Positions 8,560 through 16,827 of a DNA stretch of 32,755 bases are shown here, in pieces. The position numbers were made by a program, and so were the translations under genes. The stretch's first letter is position 1; each line of letters opens with the position of its first letter. The stretch is taken from contig NZ_JAIESM010000052.1 in assembly GCF_019746015.1 (NCBI RefSeq), forward strand, positions 1 through 32,755. The letters are read 5' to 3'. This DNA comes from Sphingomonas sp. Lineage in GTDB: Bacteria > Pseudomonadota > Alphaproteobacteria > Sphingomonadales > Sphingomonadaceae. The notes beneath the pieces were generated by a model. That model was not told the origin of the DNA and ran no database searches. It was given only the letters and a program-made list of their open reading frames with translations.

Positions 8560-9761
8560 CGGGGCAGCCGCCAGGGCGGAAAGCGGCGATCCTCGCCCGC
8601 CTGAAACAGACACAGCGCATTGCCTGCGGGGTCGGTCAGCCGCGCCTCGCGCCAGCGCCAGGGCTGGTCGGCGGGCAGCTGATCGAACGCCACGCCCGCC
8701 GCCTGCAGCCGCGCGACCGCCGCATCCAGATCGTCGCATTCGAGGAAGACCGTGGGCGCCGCGCCCTGCTCCACTGACAGCGTCGCGCCGCCTGCCGCCT
8801 CGAACCGGGCATAATGGCCGTCTTCGGTGGCGACGATCTGGGTGAGCCCCAGCGCCCGGTAGAAATCTTCCGATCCGGCCGCCTTGGGCAGGGTGATCTG
8901 GTTGAGACGCGCGCCGGGGCCAAGGTCCAGCCGCACGCGCTGCTGCCCCATCGGGCCATGCCCATGGCCCAGGCCGGGCGCGTCGTGCAGCGCCATCCGC
9001 ACGAACGCGCGCGCGCCGCCTATCGCCGCCTCCAGCAGAGAGCCATGGGCCAGCAGGGTCGCGATCGCGCTGGCCAGCGTGCAGCCGGTGCCATGGGTGG
9101 CACGCGTCTCGATGCGCGGGGCGGACCAGCGGGCAATTTCGCCGGCGCGGGTGACGAGCCGGTCGGTCAGCACCCCGCCCTCATCATGCCCACCCTTCAC
9201 CAGCACCGCCGGCGCCCCGGCCAGCATTGCCGCTTCACCGCCCAGCGCGGCAAGTTCGGGCAGGTTGGGGGTAACCAGCGTCGCCAGCCGCATCAGCCGG
9301 CCGAATGCGGCAATCGTGTCAGCATCCGCCAGCGCCGCGCCGCTTGTCGCGACCATGACCGGGTCGAAGACGATCGGGATTGCTTCCCGAGCGTCGGCCG
9401 AAATTTGTGCTCCCGCGAAGGCGGGAGCCCAGTCTGGGTCCCCGCCTTCGCGGGGACACAAGCTTTCAAGCCAGTCCGCCACCGCATTCGCCGTCTCGGC
9501 CGAGCCGATCATGCCGATCTTCACCGCATCGACGCCGATATCGCTCACGCACGCGTCGATCTGCGCCAGCACCATGTCGGCCGGCACCGGGTGCACTGCC
9601 TGCACGCCCAGCGTATTCTGCGCGGTGATCGCGGTGACGGCGGTCATCGCATGGCCGCCCAGCATCGTCACCGTCTTGATATCGGCCTGAATGCCCGCCC
9701 CACCCCCTGAATCGGAGCCGGCAATGATCAGGATGCGCGGCGTCGCAAGAGGTGACGTCAC
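8556..9761 (-). CDS. thiD: Hydroxymethylpyrimidine/phosphomethylpyrimidine kinase fused to a C-terminal VOC (glyoxalase-fold) domain
   Basis: Residues about 1-270 are ThiD, which phosphorylates HMP and HMP-P in thiamine synthesis. Signs are [51 protein letters not shown] and the [14 protein letters not shown] anion hole. Residues about 285-395 form one VOC-fold unit ([20 protein letters not shown] ... [20 protein letters not shown] ... [15 protein letters not shown]) with no stop between. At 401 aa it is far longer than ThiD alone (about 265-280). Residues about 101-119 are encoded by a palindromic repeat and form an extra loop ahead of the strand with FDPVM. The GTG start (9759-9761) overlaps the DUF1272 stop as GTGA, and the TGA overlaps the rnhB start. 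The role of the VOC domain is unknown. Confidence 0.92.
   Translation of the reverse strand: MTSPLATPRILIIAGSDSGGGAGIQADIKTVTMLGGHAMTAVTAITAQNTLGVQAVHPVPADMVLAQIDACVSDIGVDAVKIGMIGSAETANAVADWLESLCPREGGDPDWAPAFAGAQISADAREAIPIVFDPVMVATSGAALADADTIAAFGRLMRLATLVTPNLPELAALGGEAAMLAGAPAVLVKGGHDEGGVLTDRLVTRAGEIARWSAPRIETRATHGTGCTLASAIATLLAHGSLLEAAIGGARAFVRMALHDAPGLGHGHGPMGQQRVRLDLGPGARLNQITLPKAAGSEDFYRALGLTQIVATEDGHYARFEAAGGATLSVEQGAAPTVFLECDDLDAAVARLQAAGVAFDQLPADQPWRWREARLTDPAGNALCLFQAGEDRRFPPWRLPR
9405..9461 (-). repeat. 57-bp palindromic element inserted in frame within thiD
   Basis: The whole 57-bp unit is an inverted repeat, and each arm is itself a hairpin: GCTCCCGC-GAAG-GCGGGAGC (9409-9428) and GTCCCCGC-CTTC-GCGGGGAC (9438-9457), joined by CCCAGTCTGGG. 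TTGTG/CACAA closes the ends. The arms differ only by changes that keep pairing. The length is exactly 19 codons, so the thiD frame is kept and the repeat is translated as [22 protein letters not shown] sequence. Confidence 0.88.
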
Positions 9762-9982
9762 GAGGCGAACTTGCGCTCCGTGCTGGCCGGATAGCTTCTG
9801 AGCGCCTTGCCCACGCGGGTGGGGCGATCGATCAGCTCGCCGCCGCAATTGGGGCACACCTCGTCAAGCGCATCGGCGCAGTCGGCGCAGAAGGTGCACT
9901 CGAACGAACAGATGAACGCGCCCGCCGCATCCGCCGGCAGATCGGCGCCGCAGCGCTCGCAATCGGGGCGCATCTCCAGCAT
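9758..9982 (-). CDS. DUF1272 cysteine-rich protein
   Basis: A 74-aa protein of the DUF1272 family: MLEMRPDCERCGADLP, then CSFECTFCADCADALDEVCP and NCGGELIDRPTR. Seven or more cysteines in CxxC-like pairs suggest one or two structural zinc sites; the biological role of the family is unknown. The ATG (9980-9982) overlaps the ohr stop as ATGA, and its TGA overlaps the GTG of thiD. This double overlap makes it firmly part of the ohr-thiD-rnhB transcript. It is cytoplasmic, with no signal or membrane segment. Its place next to ohr fits a metal or redox role, but that is only suggestive. Confidence 0.9.
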   Translation of the reverse strand: MLEMRPDCERCGADLPADAAGAFICSFECTFCADCADALDEVCPNCGGELIDRPTRVGKALRSYPASTERKFAS

Positions 9983-10410
9983 CAGGCGCCGCCCGTCACG
10001 TCGAAGGCGACCTCGATATTGCCGCGCGTCGCGTTGGAATAGGGGCAGACCTGATGCGCGTCGTGCACCAGCTTTTCGGCCGCCGCCTGATCCAGCCCGG
10101 GAATGGTGACGGCATGGCGCACCGCGAGCATGAAGCCGGCGCCCCCCTCATTCTGGCCGATCGAGACATGGCCGGTGACGGTCGAATCGCCGATATCGAG
10201 CTTTTGCAGCCGCGCGACATAGAGCATCGCCGACTGGAAGCACGCCGCATAGCCGGCCGCGAACAGCTGTTCCGGATTGGTGCCCGCCCCGCCCGGGCCG
10301 CCCAGGCCGCTAGGCGTCACCGTGTCGAGATCGATGATGCCGTCGTCGCTCTTCACATGGCCCTGGCGGCCACCATGCGCGGTGGCAATTGCGGTGTAGA
10401 GGGGTTTCAT
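9982..10410 (-). CDS. ohr: Organic hydroperoxide resistance protein (Ohr/OsmC family)
   Basis: Ohr is a thiol peroxidase that reduces organic hydroperoxides with two cysteines. The protein is 142 aa, the usual Ohr length, and starts MKPLYTAIATAHGGRQGHVK. The peroxidatic cysteine lies in FAAGYAACFQSAM and the resolving cysteine in AHQVCPYSNATRGNIEV, both typical of Ohr rather than OsmC. I chose the ATG at 10408-10410 because GGGAG lies 7 nt upstream; the ATG two codons earlier is too close to it. The stop overlaps DUF1272. No OhrR repressor gene is adjacent, so regulation of peroxide response is not evident here. It lies 47 nt after glmM. Confidence 0.93.
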   Translation of the reverse strand: MKPLYTAIATAHGGRQGHVKSDDGIIDLDTVTPSGLGGPGGAGTNPEQLFAAGYAACFQSAMLYVARLQKLDIGDSTVTGHVSIGQNEGGAGFMLAVRHAVTIPGLDQAAAEKLVHDAHQVCPYSNATRGNIEVAFDVTGGA

Positions 10411-10457
10411 CGGCATTCTCCCGGTTCAAGCCATTGAATTGATTGGCGATGATGGCG

Positions 10458-11795
10458 TCACGCCACCTCGCGCACCACATCGCATATCCTGTCCACGACA
10501 CGCTCTACTTGCTGCGGATCGTCGCCCTCGGCCATCACCCGGATCACCGGTTCGGTGCCGGAGGGGCGGATGACCAGCCGGCCCTTGCCGTTCAGCTCGG
10601 CCTCGGCCTCCGCGATCACCGCTTTCACCCGGTCGGTGTCCAGCGGCCTGCCGCCGCTGAAGCGGACATTCTTCAGCAATTGCGGCAGCGGGTCGAAGCG
10701 GTGCAGCACCTCGCTTGCCGGTTTGCCGGCCCGCACGATCTCCGCGAGGATCTGGAGCGCCGCGACCAGCCCGTCGCCGGTGGTTGCATAGTCCGACAGG
10801 ATGATGTGGCCGGACTGTTCACCGCCCACATTGCAGCCGCGCTCGCGCATCGCCTCCAGCACGTGCCGGTCGCCCACCTTGGTGCGCAAGAGGCCCAGTT
10901 CATGGCTTTCCAGATAGCGCTCCAGCCCCAGGTTCGACATCACCGTCGCTACCAGCAGTCCGTTCTTCAGCCGCCCGCGCCGCGCCCAGCCGGTGGCGAT
11001 CGTCGCCATCAGCTGGTCACCATCGACCACCCGGCCGCCCTCGTCGACCAGGATCAGCCGGTCGGCATCCCCGTCCAGCGCGATGCCCAGATGCGCGCCC
11101 GAGGCGACCACCGTTTCGCACAGCAGCGCCGGCGAGGTGGAGCCGACCCCGTCATTGATGTTCTTGCCATTGGGCTGCACGCCGATCGCAACCACATCGG
11201 CGCCCAGCTCCCACAGCGCCGACGGGGCAACCTGATAGGCCGCACCGTTCGCGCAATCGACCACCACGCGCAGCCCGTCGAGCCGGAGATCGTCGGGGAA
11301 GGTGAGCTTGGCGGCATGGATGTAGCGGCCGCGCGCATCCTCATAGCGGCGTGCCCGGCCAATATCGGGTGACGGGGCAAGCGGCACCGTGCCATCGATC
11401 AGCGCCTCGATCGCGATCTCGTCCTCGTCGGACAGCTTGTAGCCGTCGGGGCCGAACAATTTGATGCCATTGTCGCCATAGGGATTGTGGCTGGCCGAAA
11501 TCATCACCCCCAGGTCGGCGCGCATCGACGGCGTCAGCATCGCCACTGCCGGCGTCGGCATCGGCCCCACCAGCACCACGTCCATGCCGACCGAGGTGAA
11601 GCCGGCAACCATTGCCGATTCCAGCATATAGCCCGACAGGCGCGTATCCTTGCCGATCACCACCCGGTGCTTGTGCGGCCCCCGCGCGAAATGGGTGCCG
11701 GCGGCCATGCCGACGCGCATCGCCATTTCCGCCGTCATCACCGTGGCGTTGGTGGCCCCACGAATGCCATCGGTGCCGAAATATTTTCTTGCCAT
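10458..11795 (-). CDS. glmM: Phosphoglucosamine mutase
   Basis: GlmM converts glucosamine-6-phosphate to glucosamine-1-phosphate for peptidoglycan and lipopolysaccharide. The 445-aa length is exactly typical. Signatures are [20 protein letters not shown] at the N-terminus, the active-site serine loop [20 protein letters not shown], the metal-binding [11 protein letters not shown], and the phosphate-binding [15 protein letters not shown] near the C-terminus. The start is ATG at 11793-11795; a TTG directly upstream is less likely. It is the first gene of the minus-strand series reaching to folP, and is divergent from the symporter gene 84 nt away. Confidence 0.96.
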   Translation of the reverse strand: MARKYFGTDGIRGATNATVMTAEMAMRVGMAAGTHFARGPHKHRVVIGKDTRLSGYMLESAMVAGFTSVGMDVVLVGPMPTPAVAMLTPSMRADLGVMISASHNPYGDNGIKLFGPDGYKLSDEDEIAIEALIDGTVPLAPSPDIGRARRYEDARGRYIHAAKLTFPDDLRLDGLRVVVDCANGAAYQVAPSALWELGADVVAIGVQPNGKNINDGVGSTSPALLCETVVASGAHLGIALDGDADRLILVDEGGRVVDGDQLMATIATGWARRGRLKNGLLVATVMSNLGLERYLESHELGLLRTKVGDRHVLEAMRERGCNVGGEQSGHIILSDYATTGDGLVAALQILAEIVRAGKPASEVLHRFDPLPQLLKNVRFSGGRPLDTDRVKAVIAEAEAELNGKGRLVIRPSGTEPVIRVMAEGDDPQQVERVVDRICDVVREVA

Positions 11796-11879
11796 CAACG
11801 CCCACTCATTTCGCTTGCCCCGCGCCCATCCGCGCGACAGGTGGAGGGTTTAACCCGTGCAACGCTGGATCGAAACCGC

Positions 11880-13115
11880 ATGTCGCAACACGCGCGTATC
11901 CTGCTATCCCTAATCGTCGGGCTTGTCATCGGCATCGCGGCGGCGAATGCGGGGGGCGGCTGGGTAAATGCGGCGATCGACATTGCCCAGCCGGTGGGCG
12001 AGGCATGGCTGGCCGGCCTGAAGATGACGATCATCCCGCTCGTCGTCTCGCTACTCGTCACCGGTGTCGCGGCAACGGCGGAAACGGCACGCTCGGGCCG
12101 CGTCGCCGCGCGGGCGCTCGCGCTGTTCATGACCTTTCTGGTCGCCTCGGCCACGCTGGCGGCGGTGCTGATGCCGGCGCTGCTGGCGCTTTGGCCGCTC
12201 GATCCGACGGCGGCCGGCGCCCTCAAGCGCGCGCTGGCCGAGGTGAAGCCGGTCGGCGATGTGCCGGGCTTTGCCGCGTTCATGAAGAGCATCGTCCCCA
12301 GCAATCCGGTGGCGGCAGCAGCCAATGGCGAAATGCTGCCGCTGATCGTGTTCACCATGGTGTTCGCCTTTGCGATCACCCGGCTCAACCCGGCGCGGCG
12401 CGACACGCTGGTCGCGCTGTTCCAGGCGCTGGCCGATGCGATGCTGGTGATCATCAACTGGGTGCTGGCGATCGCGCCGATTGGCGTGGCGGCGCTCGCC
12501 TTCGTGGTCGGCGCGCGCGCGGGCACGGCGGCGGTGGGCGCGCTGGTCCATTATATCGCGCTCTATTCGGCGGTGGGCTTCGTCATCATGCTGATCGCCT
12601 ATCCGGTCGCGGTGCTGGGCGGGCGGGTGCCGCTTGGCCGCTTTGCCCGCGCGGTCGCCCCGGCACAGGCGGTCGCAATCTCGACGCAGAGCTCACTGGC
12701 CTCGCTGCCGGCGATGCTGACCGGGGCCGAGGCCGCCGGGCTGCCGGTGCGGATCGCGGGCGTGGTGCTGCCGCTGGCGGTGGCGGTGTTCCGGGTGACG
12801 GCGCCCGCGATGAACCTGGCGGTGACGCTCTACATCGCCAACTGGTATGGCATCGCGCTGTCGCCCTTTCAGCTGGCGGCCGGGGTGATTGCCGCCTCGC
12901 TCACCACCTTCAACGGCGTCGGCCTGCCGGGCCAGGTGACGTTCATTGCCTCGATCGCGCCGATCTGTCTGGCCATCGGCGTACCGATCGAGGCGCTCGG
13001 GCTGCTGATCGCGGTGGAGACGATCCCCGATATCTTCCGCACGCTGGGCAATGTCACCATGGACGTGGCAGTCACCGCCACCGTCGCGCGGGGTGAACGA
13101 GCGCTAGAACCCTAA
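11880..13115 (+). CDS. Dicarboxylate/amino acid:cation symporter family protein (divergent member)
   Basis: A 411-aa membrane transporter with about eight hydrophobic segments, of the glutamate/aspartate DAACS family. The serine-rich hairpin reads QAVAISTQSSLASLPAML, matching the TSSSxxxLP element of the family. The usual NMDGT ion/substrate motif is not present; the aligned helix reads FRVTAPAMNLAVTLY, so substrate and coupling ion may differ from GltP/DctA. The later GVGLPGQVTFIA region matches the second re-entrant loop. The start MSQHARILLSLIVGLVIG is chosen because the upstream frame is antisense to glmM; the ribosome-binding site is weak. Its last 12 nt overlap the convergent nnrU-like gene. 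Confidence 0.85.
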   Translation: MSQHARILLSLIVGLVIGIAAANAGGGWVNAAIDIAQPVGEAWLAGLKMTIIPLVVSLLVTGVAATAETARSGRVAARALALFMTFLVASATLAAVLMPALLALWPLDPTAAGALKRALAEVKPVGDVPGFAAFMKSIVPSNPVAAAANGEMLPLIVFTMVFAFAITRLNPARRDTLVALFQALADAMLVIINWVLAIAPIGVAALAFVVGARAGTAAVGALVHYIALYSAVGFVIMLIAYPVAVLGGRVPLGRFARAVAPAQAVAISTQSSLASLPAMLTGAEAAGLPVRIAGVVLPLAVAVFRVTAPAMNLAVTLYIANWYGIALSPFQLAAGVIAASLTTFNGVGLPGQVTFIASIAPICLAIGVPIEALGLLIAVETIPDIFRTLGNVTMDVAVTATVARGERALEP

Positions 13116-13796
13116 CCAACGCCAGACACCCGCGGCGATGCCGGCGGCGGGGATATGCGCCCAGGTGGCGGCCAGCCAGATCACCACGCCGCCTGCCAGA
13201 TCGTGCGGGCGGAACCCGCCAAAGCGCGCGCGCCCCTCGGCAATTGCCTGAAACGGCATGAAGCTGGTCATCGCCTTCCACGCCGTCCACAGCTCGGGCT
13301 GGAGGGCGGACTTCTTGGCGTCGAGCCCGGCCGCGCCGACCAGCGCGAACAAACCAATGCCGCCGGCCACGATCAGGTTGGCGGTCACCGGATAGACCAG
13401 GATATGGGCGATCGCCCACAGCGCGAACGACCACAGCATCGGATGGCGGGTGATCGCATAGACGCCCTTCGCCCGCTCCGGCAGCTTCAAATTGGGGGCG
13501 GGCAGCGCCGGGTTGCCGATCAGCGAGCCCATCAGCAGCACGCTCGCGATCAGCATGATCAGCGTGGCGAGCCCCCAGAGCGCATCGCCCACGTCCCACA
13601 GCGGCGCCTCTACCGGTGCGGCGCGATAGGCGCGGCTGATCCACCACAGGCAGGCAAAGGAGACCAGCACATAGACCAGCCGGAAGCCGATCTCGCGCAG
13701 CGCCTTGACCATCGGCGCGCGCAACGGGTGCGACATCAACAGATGGCTACCCGCAAAGGCCCCGACCGCCAGTGCAACTTCCAGATTGCCGTCCAT
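13104..13796 (-). CDS. NnrU family membrane protein
   Basis: A 230-aa integral membrane protein with about six hydrophobic segments, of the NnrU family. Clear family features are the N-terminal GSHLLMSHPLRAPMVKAL and YAITRHPMLWSFALWAIAH, the methyltransferase-like RHP(x)W element shared with isoprenylcysteine methyltransferase-type membrane proteins. The name comes from nitric-oxide metabolism in Rhodobacter, but no nitrite or nitric oxide reductase gene is nearby, so that role should not be assumed. GGGAGG lies 8 nt before the ATG. The 3' end overlaps the symporter gene by 12 nt, tail to tail. Confidence 0.88.
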   Translation of the reverse strand: MDGNLEVALAVGAFAGSHLLMSHPLRAPMVKALREIGFRLVYVLVSFACLWWISRAYRAAPVEAPLWDVGDALWGLATLIMLIASVLLMGSLIGNPALPAPNLKLPERAKGVYAITRHPMLWSFALWAIAHILVYPVTANLIVAGGIGLFALVGAAGLDAKKSALQPELWTAWKAMTSFMPFQAIAEGRARFGGFRPHDLAGGVVIWLAATWAHIPAAGIAAGVWRWLGF

Positions 13797-13833
13797 TCGA
13801 TGCGCCTCCCTCTTTCGGGTGGAGGCTAGCGCA

Positions 13834-15618
13834 TCACTTCACGCCGTGCATCCACTTCTTGAGCGGGATGGCGAGCAGGAACAGCAGCACACCGGCGCCG
13901 ATCGAGATCCAGGCAATCGTCGTGAAGGTTGCGGTATAGGTGTCCAGGCTGACCTTCAAATTGGTCACCTGCCCGCCCACCGTCTCCACGCTCGCGAACT
14001 GCGCGACCACGCCGGCCACGAACTGCGCGACCGAAATCGACAGGAACCAAACCCCCATCATCAGGCCGACGATGCGCGCGATCGACAATTTGGTGATCAT
14101 CGACAGGCCGACCGGCGAAATGCACAGCTCGGCCAGCGAGTGGATGACATAAAGACCCGCCAGCCACCACAGCCCGACCTTGTAGCCGGTGTCCGCGCCG
14201 GCAAGGCTGGCCCCCAGCACCAGGAACAGGAAGCCCGCACCGACGCCAACCAGCGCGATCGCGAATTTCACGGGGATTGACGGCTCCAGATTGCGGCGCG
14301 CGAGGAAACCCCAGAGTGCGCTCATCAGCGGTGCCAGCAGCACGATCGAGATCGGGTTGAAATTCTGCGTCTGCGGCGCCGACAGCGAAAACAGCCCGAA
14401 CACGCTGCGATCCGTATTGCGATCCGCAAACAGCGTGAGCGACGAGCCGGCCTGTTCGAACAACGTCCAGAAAAAGACGTTGAAGACGATCAGCACCATC
14501 GCCGCCAGCATCATCTCCAGCTCCTTGCGGCTGCCATAAAGCGCTGACCAGACCAGAATGCCGGGCACCGACACCAAAAAGGTACCGAACAGCAACTTGC
14601 CCATCAGCGACAGCGACAGGAGATAGCCGACAAAGCCCGATCCCTCGACCGGCTTGGGCGCGCTCATCAGGTTGGTGAACAGGAAATAGAGCACCGGCAC
14701 CGCCGCCAGCGCGCCGAGATAGATCAGCAGGCTGCGGTCCTTCGTTCCCTCCGGCGCATTGCCCACCGTGTCCAGCCGGCCGCCATGGTTGCTGATCATG
14801 AAGAACGAGATGACCATCGCCACCCCGGCAAGCCCGAGGCCCGCCGGCCAGCCGATCGAATCGGCGAAGAAGGCGCACAGGAACTGGCCCAGGATCGAGC
14901 CGGTGTTGATGCCCATGTAGAAGATGGTGAAGCCGGCGTCGCGGCGGCGGTCCCCCTGAGCGTAAAGCTCGCCGACCATGGTGGAGATATTGGGCTTGAA
15001 GAAGCCGTTGCCGATCGAAATCAGCGACAGCGCGATCAGCAGGATGGCGACCAGCAGGTCGCTGCGCTCGGCCTGTTCGGTGAACTTGCCGGCGGCGATG
15101 CGCCGCGCCTCTTTCCCGTCGGCCGCGAGCAGCGAGAGGCTGCCATCCTCATTGCCCTGCATTTTCAGCTTCTGGCCGCCATCGACCAGATAGCGCGTCT
15201 CGCCGGGGTCGCTGGTGGGGCCGTCGCGGAACTTCTCGACCACCACTTCGTAACGCTTGCCGTCGATCAGCTGATAGGGCTTGGCCGCCTGCCCGCCAAA
15301 CGCCAGCGTGAAATAGCCGATCGCCATCAGGATCGCGCCGAAGCGCACCGCGCGCTTCGACCCCAGATACTGGTCCGCCAGCAGCCCGCCGACCAGCGGG
15401 GTGAGATAGACGAGCGCGGTATAGCCGCCATAAAGCCCGGTCGAGGCGCGGTCGCCCAGCACGAAATGCTTGGTGAGATAAAGCGTCAGCAGCGCGCGCA
15501 TGCCGTAATAGCCGAAACGCTCCCACATTTCGGTGCCGAACAGCCAGAACAGGGGGGCAGGATGGCCGAACCAGGTTTTCTCGCCGCGCGGTGCGGGCGC
15601 GGACTCGGCGGTTTGCAT
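13834..15618 (-). CDS. Peptide MFS transporter (POT/PTR family) with an inserted soluble segment
   Basis: A 594-aa proton-coupled oligopeptide transporter. The first helix has ERFGYYGMRALLTLYL with the ExxER-type motif, and GFFKPNISTMVGELY is the PTR2 signature. About 12-14 hydrophobic helices are visible. Residues roughly 105-175, between two helices, form a polar 70-residue insertion (YQLIDGKRYEVVVEKF ... GQKLKMQGNEDGSLSLLAAD) that reads like a small beta-rich domain and is absent from short POTs. I chose the ATG at 15616-15618, with AGGGGAG about 10 nt upstream; a GTG eight codons earlier would absorb that site. The gene is divergent from the nitroreductase gene. Substrate range cannot be read from sequence. 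Confidence 0.92.
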   Translation of the reverse strand: MQTAESAPAPRGEKTWFGHPAPLFWLFGTEMWERFGYYGMRALLTLYLTKHFVLGDRASTGLYGGYTALVYLTPLVGGLLADQYLGSKRAVRFGAILMAIGYFTLAFGGQAAKPYQLIDGKRYEVVVEKFRDGPTSDPGETRYLVDGGQKLKMQGNEDGSLSLLAADGKEARRIAAGKFTEQAERSDLLVAILLIALSLISIGNGFFKPNISTMVGELYAQGDRRRDAGFTIFYMGINTGSILGQFLCAFFADSIGWPAGLGLAGVAMVISFFMISNHGGRLDTVGNAPEGTKDRSLLIYLGALAAVPVLYFLFTNLMSAPKPVEGSGFVGYLLSLSLMGKLLFGTFLVSVPGILVWSALYGSRKELEMMLAAMVLIVFNVFFWTLFEQAGSSLTLFADRNTDRSVFGLFSLSAPQTQNFNPISIVLLAPLMSALWGFLARRNLEPSIPVKFAIALVGVGAGFLFLVLGASLAGADTGYKVGLWWLAGLYVIHSLAELCISPVGLSMITKLSIARIVGLMMGVWFLSISVAQFVAGVVAQFASVETVGGQVTNLKVSLDTYTATFTTIAWISIGAGVLLFLLAIPLKKWMHGVK

Positions 15619-15719
15619 GGTGAAGAACGCTCCCCTTGACACTTTGATGACGCTGTTTTGCGGCGCGACACTAACGGCAAATGCCGGGGTGTAAATGGCG
15701 CCGCGACACGATATGCGAC

Positions 15720-16304
15720 ATGGCCATGTTCAATGATCGCTCGACCCCGCTCTCGCTCCTCGAAACCCGCCGCTCGGCCCGCCCCCGCGACCTGGTCGCG
15801 CCCGGCCCCGATGACGCGACGCTGGCCCGGATGCTGGCAATTGCCGCGCGCACGCCCGACCATGGCAAGCTGGCCCCGTGGCGCTTCGTCATCGTGCCGG
15901 CGGAGGCGCGTGGCGCGCTGGCGGCGCGGATTATCAGCGCCTATCGCGCCGAGCGGCCCGAGGCGAAGCAGACCGAGATCGACTCGTTCGAGCGTTTCGC
16001 CGCACAGGCCCCGGCGCTGGTGGTGGTGATGTCGTCGCCGCGCCCCGAAAGCCATATTCCGCTATGGGAGCAGGAATTATCGGCCGGCGCGGCGTGCATG
16101 AACCTGCTGCACGCGGCGCATGCGACGGGCTTTGCCGGCGGCTGGGTGACCGGCTGGCCCGCTTATTCGGAAAGCGTGCGCGATGCCTTCGGCGCCGCGC
16201 CGGAACGGATTGCGGGCTTCATCTTCATCGGCACTCCCGGCGCCGCACTGGAGGAGCGCCCCCGGCCAGACCCGGGCGCCGTCACCACGCGCTGGACCGG
16301 CTGA
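15720..16304 (+). CDS. Nitroreductase family protein (YdjA-like)
   Basis: A 194-aa FMN-dependent nitroreductase-fold protein. FMN-binding elements are visible: the N-terminal LLETRRSARPRDL, then AARTPDHGKLAPWRFVIV, and HAAHATGFAGGWVTGWPAY with a final GFIFIGTP. The short, single-domain form with PDHGKLAPWRF is typical of YdjA-type enzymes; the natural substrate is unknown. Two in-frame ATGs, at 15720 and 15726, are possible; neither has a strong ribosome-binding site, so the start is uncertain by two codons. It is followed 51 nt later by a GntR regulator that has its own promoter. Confidence 0.9.
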   Translation: MAMFNDRSTPLSLLETRRSARPRDLVAPGPDDATLARMLAIAARTPDHGKLAPWRFVIVPAEARGALAARIISAYRAERPEAKQTEIDSFERFAAQAPALVVVMSSPRPESHIPLWEQELSAGAACMNLLHAAHATGFAGGWVTGWPAYSESVRDAFGAAPERIAGFIFIGTPGAALEERPRPDPGAVTTRWTG

Positions 16305-16320
16305 CCCGGTCATCGCCCTC

Positions 16321-16349
16321 TTGGCATTGGCGATTCCATGCTGTATTAA
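16321..16349 (+). promoter_or_regulatory. Near-consensus sigma-70-type promoter of the GntR gene, predicted leaderless
   Basis: TTGGCA (16321-16326), a 17-nt spacer and TATTAA (16344-16349) make a near-consensus promoter. Six bases separate the -10 box from the ATG at 16356, so transcription would start at or next to the start codon. No Shine-Dalgarno sequence fits between them. The spacer contains GATTC (16332-16336), a CcrM methylation site. Confidence 0.6.
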
Positions 16350-16355
16350 GTCAGC

Positions 16356-16712
16356 ATGACGGCTCTGAACAACGAAGACAGCCCGGTCTATATCCGGCTT
16401 CGCCAGCACATCGCGACCGCGATTCTGCGCGGCGATTACCGCACCGGCGACCAGCTCCCCTCGGTGCGCGCGCTCGCCGCCGAGCATGGCGCCAACCCGC
16501 TCACCGTCGCCAAGGCCTATCAGCATTTTCAGGACGACGGCTATGTCGAGGTGCGGCGCGGCGTCGGCATGTTCGTGGTGCCGGGCGCGGTCGACAAGCT
16601 GCGCGCCGCCGAACGCGAGCATTTCGTGAGCGCGGTGTGGCCCAAGGTGCGCGCGCATATCGATCTGCTGGGGCTCGACACCGGCACGCTGCTCGACGTC
16701 GAACCGGCCTGA
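16356..16712 (+). CDS. GntR family transcriptional regulator (YtrA-like, no effector domain)
   Basis: A 118-aa DNA-binding protein. Residues about 9-77 are the winged helix of GntR: SPVYIRLRQHIATAIL, GDQLPSVRALAAEHGANPLT, VAKAYQHFQDDGYVEVRRGV. The remaining 40 residues are helical and too short for a ligand domain, which is the YtrA subfamily pattern. YtrA regulators usually sit with an ABC transporter; none is present here, so the target is unknown. The start is placed by homology and by the promoter directly upstream; the transcript is probably leaderless. The small zinc-ribbon gene follows 115 nt later. Confidence 0.92.
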   Translation: MTALNNEDSPVYIRLRQHIATAILRGDYRTGDQLPSVRALAAEHGANPLTVAKAYQHFQDDGYVEVRRGVGMFVVPGAVDKLRAAEREHFVSAVWPKVRAHIDLLGLDTGTLLDVEPA

Positions 16713-16827
16713 CGCAGGCGCACCACGCTTCACCGCGAAAGAAAAATCGCCCGGCGGGTGGAACCAACGCGCCGCCGTTCGCTTGATGCCTGGGGCAGTT
16801 CCTGCCTTGGGCATCGGGGAGCTTGGC

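Noticed and set aside
13104..13796. Denitrification role for the NnrU-like protein.
   Set aside because: No nir or nor gene lies in the window, and NnrU homologues occur in many non-denitrifiers.
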